Shown piece by piece: positions 9,440 to 17,995 of a stretch of 64,000 nt of DNA (position 1 is the first letter of the stretch; every line of letters begins with the position of its first letter). The notes under the pieces are model-generated. The model did no database searches. It had not been told where the DNA came from and saw nothing but the letters and a program-made list of their open reading frames with translations. The stretch covers positions 124,001 to 188,000 of the forward strand of contig NZ_LRBG01000038.1 in assembly GCF_001580545.1 (NCBI RefSeq). Direction: 5' to 3'. The stretch is from Paraburkholderia monticola. Its GTDB lineage: Bacteria > Pseudomonadota > Gammaproteobacteria > Burkholderiales > Burkholderiaceae. Position numbers and translations under genes: made by a program.

Positions 9440-12400
9440 TTATTCAACGAGAGTGGTTGCGTCGACGCGCGCGCCGTCGTGGGCGTCGTGGGCGTCATGG
9501 GCGTCGCGCTCAGCGCGGCGCTTGGCGAGCCAGCCGTGCACCATGCCGAAGACCACGGGCACGAACACGAGCGTCGAAAGCGTGCCGATGGCGAGACCGC
9601 CGATCACGGCGCGCCCGAGCGGCGCATTCTGCTCGCCACCGTCGCCGAGACCGAGCGCCATCGGCAGCATGCCGATCAGCATCGCGAGTGCCGTCATCAG
9701 CACGGGGCGAAAGCGATTGAAGCCCGCGTCGAGCGCCGCGGCGAGCGGCGCCATGCCGGCGGCGAGCGACTCGCGCGCCGTGTTGATGACGAGAATGCTG
9801 TTGGCCGTCGCGATGCCCATGCAGAGGATCGTGCCCGTCAGCGCCGGCACGCTGAGCGTGGTTTGCGTGACGAACAGCATCCATGCGATGCCGGCCAGCG
9901 ACCCCGGCAAGCCGCTCACGATGATCAGCGGATCGAGCCACGACTGGAAGTTCACGACCATCAGCAGGTAGACGAGCGCGATCGCGAATACGAGGCCGGC
10001 GGCAAGGCCGCTGAACGAGGCGTTCATCGACTGGACCTGGCCGCGCATGACGATCGACGAGCCCGGCGGCAACTGCGCCCGCGCGGCATCGACGAGGCGG
10101 TTCACGTCCGAGGCGACGCCGCCCAGATCGCGCCCCTGTGTCGACGCAAAAATGTCGAGCACCGGCTGCACGTTGTAGTGCGAGACGACCGCCTGCTGCG
10201 AACTGCGCGAGACGGTTCCGAGCGTGCCCAGCTGGTTCTGCGGGTTGACCGACACCGCTTGCGTGGTCACCGGAATATTGGCGAGCGTTTGCAGCGAGTG
10301 AATGTCGTATTGCGGCACCTCGGCCATCAGCGGATAGCTCACGCCGTTCTGCGGATCGAGCCAGAAATTCGGTGTGGTCTGCGAGCTGCCGGACAGTGCG
10401 ATCAGCAGGTTCTGGGCGACGTCGCGCTGCGTGAGGCCGGCTTGCATGGCCTTGGTGCGATCGACGTTCACGTTGATCGTGGGTTCGTCGCCGGGCTGTT
10501 GGATGCGCGCATCGACGAGCCCGCGCACGCCGCGCATTTGATCGAGCAGTCGATTCGCCACGACGCGGTTCTGCGCGAGCTTGTTGCCGACGATCTGCAC
10601 GTCGATCGGCGCCGGCAGGCCGAAGTTCAGGATCTGGCTCACGATGTCGGCGGGCAGGAACGCGAAAGTCACCCCGGGAAACGCCGCGTCGAGCACATTG
10701 CGCAGCTTCGCGACGTATTGCGCGGTCGGCTTGTGCTTCGGCGCGAGCGTGATGAGGATGTCCGAGTCTTCGGGGCCGATCGGGTCCGAGGAATCGTAAG
10801 TGAGGTTGATGCCGCTGACCGGCACGCCGATGTTATCGAGCACCGCGGCCTGTTCGGCGGGCGGAATCACGCTGCGGATTGTCGCTTCGACTTCATCGGT
10901 GATGCGGGCCGTTTCCTCGATGCGCGTGCCCGTGGGCGCGCGCAAATGCAGGCGGATCTCGCCGGTATCGACGGCCGGGAAAAAGTCGCGACCGGTGAAC
11001 GGCAACAACACGAGCGAGCCGAGACAGAGCGCGAGCCAGAGCACGACGAAGCGGCGGCGCTGCGCGATGGCGGCTTGCAGCAGCGCGCGATAGCGATTGC
11101 GCAGGGCCTCGAAGCGCTTTTCGAAACCCGCCTGGAAACGCGTCAATGCGCCGCCGATGCCGCGTGCGGGCGCGATGCTTCGCGAGCGGGCACGCAGCAG
11201 ATACATCGCGAGCGTAGGAATCAGCGTGCGCGAGAAGAAGTACGAGGCGCACATCGCGAACACGACGGCTTCGGCCATCGGCACGAACAGGTAGCGCGCG
11301 ACGCCGGAGAGCAGGAACATCGGCACGAACACGATGCAGATCGACAAAGTCGAGACGAAGGTCGGCACGGCGATCTCGCCGGAGCCGTTGAGGATCGCGT
11401 CGTGCAGCGGGGCGCCGCGTTCGAGATGATGGGTGATGTTCTCGATCGCGACCGTGGCGTCGTCGACGAGTATGCCGACGGCCAGAGCGAGCCCGCCGAG
11501 CGTCATGATGTTGATGGTTTCGCCGAGCGCCGCAAGCGCGATCAGCGAGGTGAGCACGGCAAGCGGAATCGTCACGGCAATGATCAGCGTGGCGCGCCAG
11601 CTGCCGAGAAAGAGCAGGATCATCGCGGCGGTGAGGCACGCGGCAATCAGCGCCTCGCGCACCACGCCGGTGATCGCCGACTTCACGAACACCGACTGGT
11701 CGCCCAGCGGCGTGATCTTGAGCGCGCTCGGCAGGCCCGCGGCGATCTTCGGCAGCATCGCTTTGACCTGGTCGATGATCGTGAGAGTCGAGGCGCTACC
11801 GGACTTTTCCACCGTGAGGAGCGCGGCGCGCTTGCCGTCGGCGCGCACGATATTGGTTTGCGGTGCGTAACCGTCGATCACGTGAGCGACATCGCGCACG
11901 TACACCACGCTGCCGTTCACGGTCTTGATGGGCAGATCGTTGAGCGCGGCCACCGTTTGCGTGCTGCCGTTCATTTCGACGTTGTACTCGCGCGCCCCGA
12001 TTTTGGCGGTGCCGCCGGGCAGGATCAGGTTCTGCGCATTGACGGCGTTCACGACGTCGACGGGCGCGAGTCCCTTCGCCTGGAGCGCCTTCGGATCGAG
12101 CTGCACCATGATCTGCCGGATCTTGCCGCCATAGGGCAGCGGCACGGCCGCGCCTTGCACCGTGGCGAGCTGCGTGCGGATGAAGCTGTTGCCGAGATCG
12201 TAGAGCGACTGTTCGGGCAAGGTCGTGCTCGAGAGGCCCAGTTGCAGCACCGGCACCGTCGAGGCGTTGTACGTGATGATGTTTGGGGGCAACGTGCCCG
12301 GCGGCAGGATGCGCAGAATCGATGCGGAATTCGAGGCCGCCTCGGCAATCGCCCGGTTGATGTCCGCGCCCGGATGAAAGAACACCTTCACCACCGACAC

Positions 12401-12664
12401 GCCGTTGAGCGACTGCGATTCGATGTGCTCGATGTCGTCCACGTCCGAGGTGAGGGCGCGCTCGTAGTTCGAGGTGATGCGATGCGCCATGTCCTCGGCG
12501 GAGAAGCCGTTGTAGCTCCAGACGATGCTGACCACGGGAATATTGATGTTCGGAAAAATGTCCGTGGGCGTGCGCATGATGGCGAGCGGGCCAAGGATAA
12601 AAAGCAGCACGGCGAGCACGATGAACGTGTAAGGCCGTCTGAGAGCCAGTTTGACGATCCACAT
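9440..12664 (-). CDS. RND efflux permease
   Basis: This inner-membrane proton/drug antiporter of about 1074 residues, counted from ATG 12664, begins MWIVKLALRRPYTF followed by the first transmembrane helix. Upstream residues in the open frame look untranslated. The twelve-helix duplicated RND layout is visible, including the GILVDDATVAIENI segment of helix 4 that carries the proton-relay aspartates. It is the first gene of the permease-adaptor-channel operon. The substrate class is uncertain: the neighbouring two-component system suggests metal stress, but the sequence pattern resembles HAE-type drug pumps more than CzcA/CusA metal pumps. Confidence 0.88.
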   Translation of the reverse strand: MWIVKLALRRPYTFIVLAVLLFILGPLAIMRTPTDIFPNINIPVVSIVWSYNGFSAEDMAHRITSNYERALTSDVDDIEHIESQSLNGVSVVKVFFHPGADINRAIAEAASNSASILRILPPGTLPPNIITYNASTVPVLQLGLSSTTLPEQSLYDLGNSFIRTQLATVQGAAVPLPYGGKIRQIMVQLDPKALQAKGLAPVDVVNAVNAQNLILPGGTAKIGAREYNVEMNGSTQTVAALNDLPIKTVNGSVVYVRDVAHVIDGYAPQTNIVRADGKRAALLTVEKSGSASTLTIIDQVKAMLPKIAAGLPSALKITPLGDQSVFVKSAITGVVREALIAACLTAAMILLFLGSWRATLIIAVTIPLAVLTSLIALAALGETINIMTLGGLALAVGILVDDATVAIENITHHLERGAPLHDAILNGSGEIAVPTFVSTLSICIVFVPMFLLSGVARYLFVPMAEAVVFAMCASYFFSRTLIPTLAMYLLRARSRSIAPARGIGGALTRFQAGFEKRFEALRNRYRALLQAAIAQRRRFVVLWLALCLGSLVLLPFTGRDFFPAVDTGEIRLHLRAPTGTRIEETARITDEVEATIRSVIPPAEQAAVLDNIGVPVSGINLTYDSSDPIGPEDSDILITLAPKHKPTAQYVAKLRNVLDAAFPGVTFAFLPADIVSQILNFGLPAPIDVQIVGNKLAQNRVVANRLLDQMRGVRGLVDARIQQPGDEPTINVNVDRTKAMQAGLTQRDVAQNLLIALSGSSQTTPNFWLDPQNGVSYPLMAEVPQYDIHSLQTLANIPVTTQAVSVNPQNQLGTLGTVSRSSQQAVVSHYNVQPVLDIFASTQGRDLGGVASDVNRLVDAARAQLPPGSSIVMRGQVQSMNASFSGLAAGLVFAIALVYLLMVVNFQSWLDPLIIVSGLPGSLAGIAWMLFVTQTTLSVPALTGTILCMGIATANSILVINTARESLAAGMAPLAAALDAGFNRFRPVLMTALAMLIGMLPMALGLGDGGEQNAPLGRAVIGGLAIGTLSTLVFVPVVFGMVHGWLAKRRAERDAHDAHDAHDGARVDATTLVE

Positions 12665-12933
12665 GACTTGTCCGGGTTGAGGCGGGGAGAGCCGCGCTCG
12701 ACGCGGCCAGGTTGGAGCAAGTATCGGGATTGCGCGCTTACCCGGTGCTGACTTCGACATTACGGATTTGTCATCTGGGGAGCCTGCAGCCAGATAACGA
12801 ACTCGTAATCAGCCGGTCAGCTTTGGGTCAGCGCCGCGCGACCAGAATGCAGTCAACCTTCGCGACATCACCGAAGGCGGCTGAAGCGGCATCACTTCAC
12901 GATGCGGCGGCCCTTCATTGAGAGGTGAACATC
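12665..12933. other. divergent promoter region of RND operon and DUF4148 gene
   Basis: This 269-base gap between divergent genes must hold the promoter of the efflux operon (leftward) and that of the small exported protein (rightward). One imperfect inverted repeat is visible near 12759-12774. I see no further gene. Confidence 0.6.
12759..12774. promoter_or_regulatory. candidate response-regulator box
   Basis: ATTACGGATTTGTCAT is an imperfect inverted repeat (ATTAC opposed to GTCAT, one mismatch from perfect). It lies about 95 bases upstream of the RND permease start. Metal-responsive OmpR-family regulators of the CopR/CusR group commonly bind sites of this general shape. That it is the target of the regulator at 4649-5326 is inference only. 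Confidence 0.3.
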
Positions 12934-13251
12934 ATGAAAGCACTCGTTTCCACGTTGCTCGTTGCCTGCGCACTGGCTGCACCGGTCGCCGCTTTTGCAC
13001 AGACTGCCACGGCGCCCGTGACGCATTCGCAAGTGATCGCCGATGCCGTGCGCCTGGAGCAGGCGGGCTATCGGCCGACGGCCACGGACTATAACTATCC
13101 TGCCGACATCCAGCGTGCCGAGACCATCGTCGCGCAGCAGCAGGCTCAGGGAAGGAGCGGGGTCGGCGGCGTGTCGATGCAGGGCAGCTCGGATTCGGGC
13201 GCGCCGGTCGTGGCCTCTGCTGGAGTACGGTCGATTTATGCGGGGCATTGA
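12934..13251 (+). CDS. DUF4148 small exported protein
   Basis: This 105-residue secreted protein has a signal peptide (MKALVSTLLVACALAAPVAAFAQ) followed by a short domain typical of the Burkholderiaceae family DUF4148: LEQAGY, then a YPADIQRAE segment. The family is highly multiplied in these genomes and its function is unknown. The start ATG 12934 has AGAGGTG at 12921-12927; a GTG nine bases earlier lies inside that ribosome site and is less likely. A terminator-like hairpin follows the stop. Confidence 0.8.
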   Translation: MKALVSTLLVACALAAPVAAFAQTATAPVTHSQVIADAVRLEQAGYRPTATDYNYPADIQRAETIVAQQQAQGRSGVGGVSMQGSSDSGAPVVASAGVRSIYAGH

Positions 13252-13258
13252 GGTGAGG

Positions 13259-13299
13259 GCGCGGTAGGTCTGGCCAGCAGGCCGGCTGCCGCGCTTTTT
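13259..13299 (+). terminator. rho-independent terminator after DUF4148 gene
   Basis: A GCGCGG arm at 13259-13264 pairs with CCGCGC at 13289-13294 around an inner GC-rich stem, followed directly by a run of T residues. Its position 8 bases after the DUF4148 stop fits a terminator for that gene. Confidence 0.55.
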
Positions 13300-13398
13300 G
13301 TTTCGTACGGGTCAGGATCCGCCCGACGCATTGTTCAGCCACGCTTGCTAGTCTTTTCAGCGCCCGACTCTTTTTCGCGCGCGAGACCCCGCCTAAAG

Positions 13399-13418
13399 TG
13401 TCAGAGTTCAACCTGACA
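13399..13418. promoter_or_regulatory. inverted repeat just upstream of the MFS exporter
   Basis: TGTCAG and CTGACA arms are separated by eight bases, ending 11 bases before the MFS start codon. The place and symmetry suit a repressor or activator site for that transporter. No regulator gene can be linked to it with confidence. Confidence 0.4.
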
Positions 13419-13429
13419 TCAGGGTCACA

Positions 13430-14668
13430 ATGCAAATCGATACACCTACAATCCCCGCTTCGTTGGAGGGAGATTCAACCTCCGCAGCTCAATGGCTATC
13501 CGTCATTGCCGTTGCGGTGAGCGCGTTCGCGTTCGTGACGGCCGAGTTTTTGCCCGTCGGGCTGTTGCCGCAAATCGCGCACGACCTCGGCGTGTCGACC
13601 GGCGTCGCCGGGCTGATGGTCACCACGCCCGGTGTCATGGCGGCAATCCTGGCGCCGACGCTGATCGTCAGCGCGGGACGCATGGACCGTCGGTACGTGT
13701 TTCTGCTTCTCACCGCGGTGCTGCTGATCGCGAACGTCGTGTGCGCAATCGCACCGAACCTCACGGTCATGCTGGTGGGACGGGCGCTGCTCGGCGGCGC
13801 GTTGGGCGGCTTCTGGACGCTGGCGACGGCGGCGGCTCCGCGGCTCGTGCAAGCAAAGGATGCGGCAAAAGCGACCGCGACCATTCTGACCGGCGTGACC
13901 TTCGCAACCGTGATCGGCGTGCCGCTCGGAACGTTTATCGCGTCGTTCGCGTCGTGGCGCATGGCATTCGCCGCCACGGCGGGCCTGGTATCGCTCGCCT
14001 TGATCGCGCAAGTGTTCCTCGTGCCTTCGTTGCCCTCGGCATCGGCATTGCGGATCGCCGACTTCAAGGCGCTGCTTCGCCGGCCTCATACGCGCCTGGG
14101 CATGGTGATGGTCGCGCTCGTCTTTGGCGCGCACTTCTCGACCTACACGTATATCGCTCCGCTGCTCGAGCACGATTTTTCGTTGAGCGCCATCACGCTG
14201 TTGCTGTTCGGATTCGGCCTCATCGGCTTCTTCTCGAATGCATTGACGTCGATGGTGATTTCGGACCATCTGAAGAAGTCCGTCGCCGCGATGGTTCTGC
14301 TGCTATTGGGCGCGATGTCGTCGATGTTGCTGCTGGAGCATTCGCCCATCGGCGAGACCGCGGGGATGCTGCTGTGGGGCATCGCGTTCGGCGCGCTGCC
14401 GCTTTGCTTCAGCGTATGGATTCAGCGCAGCACGACCGACTTGCCCGAAGCGGGATCGGCCATGTTCGTCAGCATCATCCAGGTGGCGATTGCAGTGGGT
14501 TCGGCAGTAGGGGGCACGATTGTCGATCGCGCCGGCGTCCACGCGGACTTTACGCTGGGGCTTGGACTCGCGCTGCTAGGTCTCGTGACGCTGCAGCGGC
14601 TTGCCGTGTTGGAGCGACCGGCCACGGCGTCTTCTCTCGATTGCGCGTGCGACGCGTCGGCTGACTGA
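13430..14668 (+). CDS. MFS exporter (DHA1 family, AraJ/NepI-like)
   Basis: This 412-residue, twelve-helix major facilitator has an N-terminal half with EFLPVGLLPQIAHDLGVSTG, the usual DHA1 opening, then a helix 2-3 motif around SAGRMDRR and GRALLGGALGGFW in helix 4. Such proteins export drugs, sugars or nucleosides; the substrate is unknown. The start ATG 13430 has AGGGT upstream. It stands alone between a terminator and the LysR gene, which it faces tail to tail. Confidence 0.82.
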   Translation: MQIDTPTIPASLEGDSTSAAQWLSVIAVAVSAFAFVTAEFLPVGLLPQIAHDLGVSTGVAGLMVTTPGVMAAILAPTLIVSAGRMDRRYVFLLLTAVLLIANVVCAIAPNLTVMLVGRALLGGALGGFWTLATAAAPRLVQAKDAAKATATILTGVTFATVIGVPLGTFIASFASWRMAFAATAGLVSLALIAQVFLVPSLPSASALRIADFKALLRRPHTRLGMVMVALVFGAHFSTYTYIAPLLEHDFSLSAITLLLFGFGLIGFFSNALTSMVISDHLKKSVAAMVLLLLGAMSSMLLLEHSPIGETAGMLLWGIAFGALPLCFSVWIQRSTTDLPEAGSAMFVSIIQVAIAVGSAVGGTIVDRAGVHADFTLGLGLALLGLVTLQRLAVLERPATASSLDCACDASAD

Positions 14669-14682
14669 CGCCGCTCCACCCG

Positions 14683-15603
14683 CTAGCCAGCCGCGACGCC
14701 GCCACGGAAACGCTGTTGCATGAACTCGACGAAGCGGGTCGCGGCACCGTTGCTCATCGTCGATGGAAAGCTGAGCGTGAGCGGCGCGGTCAGCGCGTGC
14801 GGCTTCTTCAGGCGGCAGTACACGACCCCCACCTGGTTGTAGCGTTGCATCGATGCGGGCACGAGCGTGACGCCGAGCCCCGTCGATACCAGCTTGATAC
14901 CCGAGAGCATCCGCGGCACCTCGCGCGCGATGTGCGGCGAAAAGCCCGCTTCGCGGCACGCGCTGAGTATGTCCGCATACATGCCGGGAGCGCCGGGCCG
15001 CCGCACGAGGATGAAATCCTCGTGCGCCAGTGCGCGCAACTCCACCTCCGGCTGCTTACGTTTGCGTGCGACGAGCGGATGATCGTCGCGTAGCACGACC
15101 ACCATCGGCTCTTCGTCGAGCACTTCGAACGACAGATCGGGCGGCAGCTCGACCGGCTTGCGCAGAAACGCGACATGGACGAGACCGCCGGCCAGCCGCT
15201 CGCTGACCTCGGCCGCGTTGAGTTCGATCAGATCGACGCCCACGTCCGGATGCAGACGCCGGAATTCACGGATCGCCTCGGTCGTCAGCGGATGAAAACT
15301 CGCCGAGCTGGTGAGGCCGATCGACAACGTGCCGATTTCACCGCGCGCAATGCGGGCGGCGCGTTCGACCGACTGATGCAGGCCGTCGAGAATGCGCTGC
15401 GCGTCTTCGGCGAATGCCTTGCCGGCATCGGTCAGCACGACACCGCGCGGCAATCGCTCGAACAGCTCGAAGCCAATCTCCTCTTCAAGTAAGCGAATCT
15501 GTTGCGACAGCGGCGGCTGCTGCATCGCGAGCCGCGCCGCGGCGCGCGTGAACTGTCCTTCTTCGGCGACCACCAGAAAGTAGCGCAGATGCCGCAATTC
15601 CAT
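14683..15603 (-). CDS. LysR-family transcriptional regulator
   Basis: This 306-residue regulator has an N-terminal winged helix (MELRHLRYFLVVAEEGQFTRAAARL, residues 1-60) and a C-terminal effector-binding domain. The MELRHLRYF opening is typical of the CatR/BenM-like branch, which respond to aromatic or small organic acids. The start is ATG 15603; an in-frame ATG 36 bases upstream gives an unlikely extension. It diverges from the porin gene, and a classic T-N11-A box lies between them, so it most likely controls the porin-hydrolase-symporter genes. Confidence 0.85.
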   Translation of the reverse strand: MELRHLRYFLVVAEEGQFTRAAARLAMQQPPLSQQIRLLEEEIGFELFERLPRGVVLTDAGKAFAEDAQRILDGLHQSVERAARIARGEIGTLSIGLTSSASFHPLTTEAIREFRRLHPDVGVDLIELNAAEVSERLAGGLVHVAFLRKPVELPPDLSFEVLDEEPMVVVLRDDHPLVARKRKQPEVELRALAHEDFILVRRPGAPGMYADILSACREAGFSPHIAREVPRMLSGIKLVSTGLGVTLVPASMQRYNQVGVVYCRLKKPHALTAPLTLSFPSTMSNGAATRFVEFMQQRFRGGVAAG

Positions 15604-15637
15604 TGTTCGACTCCATTGCGCCGGGGGCGCAAATGAC

Positions 15638-15652
15638 ATATTTAAAAAATAT
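15638..15652. promoter_or_regulatory. LysR-type T-N11-A box
   Basis: ATATTT-AAA-AAATAT is a perfect 15-base inverted repeat containing the T-N11-A core of LysR-type binding sites. It lies 35 bases upstream of the lysR start and about 134 bases upstream of the porin start. This position suits a site used both for autoregulation and for activation of the divergent porin operon. Confidence 0.55.
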
Positions 15653-15785
15653 GGATAGTGCCTGAAACCGGTATTTTACATTTGCCACAAGCAAATCTAC
15701 GATCTCGCCATCGCAACGGGTGGCGGATGTCGGGGGCTGCTCGCTGCGTGTCATCCAACAAAACAATGCACTCAGGAGACACTCC

Positions 15786-16841
15786 GTGAAGAAGCACTAC
15801 CTCGTTGCCGCGCTCGTCGGCACGGCCAGCCTGCCGGTGTTCGCCCAGTCGTCGGTCACGCTGTATGGCGTGATCGATACGAACCTCGAATTCCTCAACC
15901 ATGCGGATGCGACGGGCGGCACGCTGGTGCGCATGAACTCGGGCGGTCTCAGCAATTCGCGGATCGGCTTCAAGGGCACCGAGGACCTTGGCGGCGGCTA
16001 TTCGGCGTTCTTCTGGCTCGAAGCGGGGTACAACAGCAACGACGGCACGAACGCGACCTCGGGCGTGCTGTTCAATCGCCAGGCCGCGGTCGGCGTGTCG
16101 AATGCATCGTACGGGGCGTTGTCGGCCGGTCTGCAGTACACCGCGATGTACGACATTCTCGAACAGTACGACCCGATGGGTTACGCGCCGCAGTACACGT
16201 GGTTTCCGACCACCGGCTCGGCCGACGACTTCTCGTACAAGGCGCGTCTGAACAACTCGGTCAAGTACGTCGGGCAGTTCGGCGGCCTGAAGGCGATCGC
16301 GAACTACAGCTTCGGCGGCGACGCGGGTTCGTTCCAGAGCAGCGCAGCCTACGGCGCAGGCCTTCAATACGCGATCGGCACCTTCTCCGCGGCCTTCGCG
16401 TACGACTACCGCAACGGCGCGATCAACACGGCCGGCACGTGGACGAAGACGCGCAACTGGAGCCTGTCGGCGCGTAACCAGTTCGGCGCGGCAACCGTGA
16501 TGGGCGGCTACGAGCACTATCTGAACGACCCGACGAAGGGCGCCTCGGTGTCGGCGGCCTTGTGGTTCGGAGGCATGCGCTATCGCGTCACGCCCGCGGT
16601 CCAGTTGACGACCGCGGTGTACTACCAGAGCAACAAGACGAAGGACGTGTCGAACTCGATCATGGGTGTGGTGAGCGGCGACTATTCGCTGTCGAAGCGA
16701 ACCGACCTGTATGCGACCGTCGCGTATGCTGCGGCCACGCGCTACGCGAACGGCACCTTCACGCCGGTCGGCGTGACCGACGAAACGGCCTTCGGTGCGA
16801 ATCAGACCGGCGTCACCGTCGGTATCCGCCACCGCTTCTGA
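15786..16841 (+). CDS. outer-membrane porin (Gram-negative porin-4 family)
   Basis: This 351-residue trimeric-porin-type protein has a signal peptide ending VFAQ, then the family opening SSVTLYGVIDTNLEF, a SRIGFKGTEDLGGGY segment, repeated amphipathic strands and a terminal aromatic residue (GIRHRF), as needed for barrel assembly. The start is GTG 15786 with AGGAGA at 15774-15779. It heads a run of genes with a secreted hydrolase, a symporter and a second hydrolase, so it may admit their shared substrate. The LysR gene is divergent. Confidence 0.88.
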   Translation: MKKHYLVAALVGTASLPVFAQSSVTLYGVIDTNLEFLNHADATGGTLVRMNSGGLSNSRIGFKGTEDLGGGYSAFFWLEAGYNSNDGTNATSGVLFNRQAAVGVSNASYGALSAGLQYTAMYDILEQYDPMGYAPQYTWFPTTGSADDFSYKARLNNSVKYVGQFGGLKAIANYSFGGDAGSFQSSAAYGAGLQYAIGTFSAAFAYDYRNGAINTAGTWTKTRNWSLSARNQFGAATVMGGYEHYLNDPTKGASVSAALWFGGMRYRVTPAVQLTTAVYYQSNKTKDVSNSIMGVVSGDYSLSKRTDLYATVAYAAATRYANGTFTPVGVTDETAFGANQTGVTVGIRHRF

Positions 16842-16894
16842 TCGAGATCGGCACCGGCACCATGCGGCAACCACGTTTAGGGAGGAGAGAGTCG

Positions 16895-17995
16895 ATGAAC
16901 CTGAAGGCATGGCGCGAGACGCGTTCGAGCAAGGCACGCAAGTGGGTCGCGCTGCGCGCGCTTGCCTGGGTCGTCGCCAGTGTCGCGGCGCCCACGGTCT
17001 CGTTCGCGCAGCACGTGTATGAAGCGCATCTGCATCCGGTCGCGGTGATCGCGCCGGCGCGAATGCAGCTCGACACGCCGCAGGGAGCGGCGGAATTTCC
17101 GCTCTATCTGTCGGCGGACTGGAACGCGCCGCAGCCGCGCATCGAGCGCGCGGTGATCGTGATTCACGGCAAGCTGCGCAACGCGGACGTGTATTTCGGC
17201 ACCGCGGAAAAAGCCCGCGACGCAGCCGGCGCGGACCCAGCGGCCACGTTGCTCGTCGCGCCGCAGTTTCTCGCGACGCTCGATACGCGCGTTCACAGCG
17301 TACCGGCCGACATGCTGCGCTGGAAAGACAACGCGTGGATGGGCGGCGAGTCCGCCGAGGGTGGCGTGCCGCTCAGCTCCTTCGCCGTGCTCGATGCGAT
17401 CGTCGAGCGCCTCGCGGACCGGCGGCTGTTTCCGAACCTCAAGCATGTGACGTTCGCGGGTCATTCGGGCGGCGCGCAGGTCGTGCAGCGCTACGCGGTG
17501 GCCGCGCATGATCTGCGTACGCTCGCCGACGCAGGGATCGACGTCCGCTATGTCGTGTCGAGCCCGTCGTCGTACGCGTATTTCGACGCCGAGCGACCGG
17601 ACGCGCAGGGGCGGCCGGCGCGCTTCGACCCCGCGCAATGTCCATCGTTCGACGACTGGAAGTATGGGATGCAGGCACGGCCCGCCTACGTGAACGATCG
17701 CTCGCCGGCGCAACTGGAGGCGGCCTACGTGCAGCGGCCGGTCACGTACCTGGTCGGTGGCAACGATGACGATCCGAAGCATCCCGTGCTCGACCGCAGC
17801 TGCGCCGCCGAGGCGCAAGGTGCCGAGCGGGTTGCGCGCGCCGAGGGCTATTTCAACTATCTGCAGGCGCGCCATCCGGAAGGCCTGAACCAGCAGTTCC
17901 ACGTGGTGCCCGGCGTCGGTCACAATGGCGCGCGAATGCTCACCTCGCCATGCGCGCTCGCGACCATGTTCGGAACAGGATCATGCACGAAATGA
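16895..17995 (+). CDS. secreted alpha/beta hydrolase
   Basis: This 366-residue protein starts at ATG 16895 with a strong GGAGGAGA at 16881-16888. A long basic signal peptide (about 1-38, ending VSFAQ) sends it to the periplasm or beyond. The core shows an oxyanion-type strand AVIVIHGKLRNADVY, nucleophile elbow GHSGG and a late GVGHNGARM His motif, which together make up a Ser/His hydrolase triad. Substrate unknown. It is a clear paralogue of the hydrolase at 19407, which has no signal peptide; they share HGxLRNADxYF, GHSGG, SSYxYFDAxRP and DDWKYG. It lies between the porin and the symporter and overlaps the latter by 13 bases. Confidence 0.8.
   Translation: MNLKAWRETRSSKARKWVALRALAWVVASVAAPTVSFAQHVYEAHLHPVAVIAPARMQLDTPQGAAEFPLYLSADWNAPQPRIERAVIVIHGKLRNADVYFGTAEKARDAAGADPAATLLVAPQFLATLDTRVHSVPADMLRWKDNAWMGGESAEGGVPLSSFAVLDAIVERLADRRLFPNLKHVTFAGHSGGAQVVQRYAVAAHDLRTLADAGIDVRYVVSSPSSYAYFDAERPDAQGRPARFDPAQCPSFDDWKYGMQARPAYVNDRSPAQLEAAYVQRPVTYLVGGNDDDPKHPVLDRSCAAEAQGAERVARAEGYFNYLQARHPEGLNQQFHVVPGVGHNGARMLTSPCALATMFGTGSCTK

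Noticed and set aside
8477..12751. Very long + strand open frame opposite the RND adaptor and permease genes
   Set aside because: Its product is a His/Arg/Asp/Glu-rich string without domains. It is a mirror of GC-rich codon usage in the real genes on the - strand, which have clear RND motifs.
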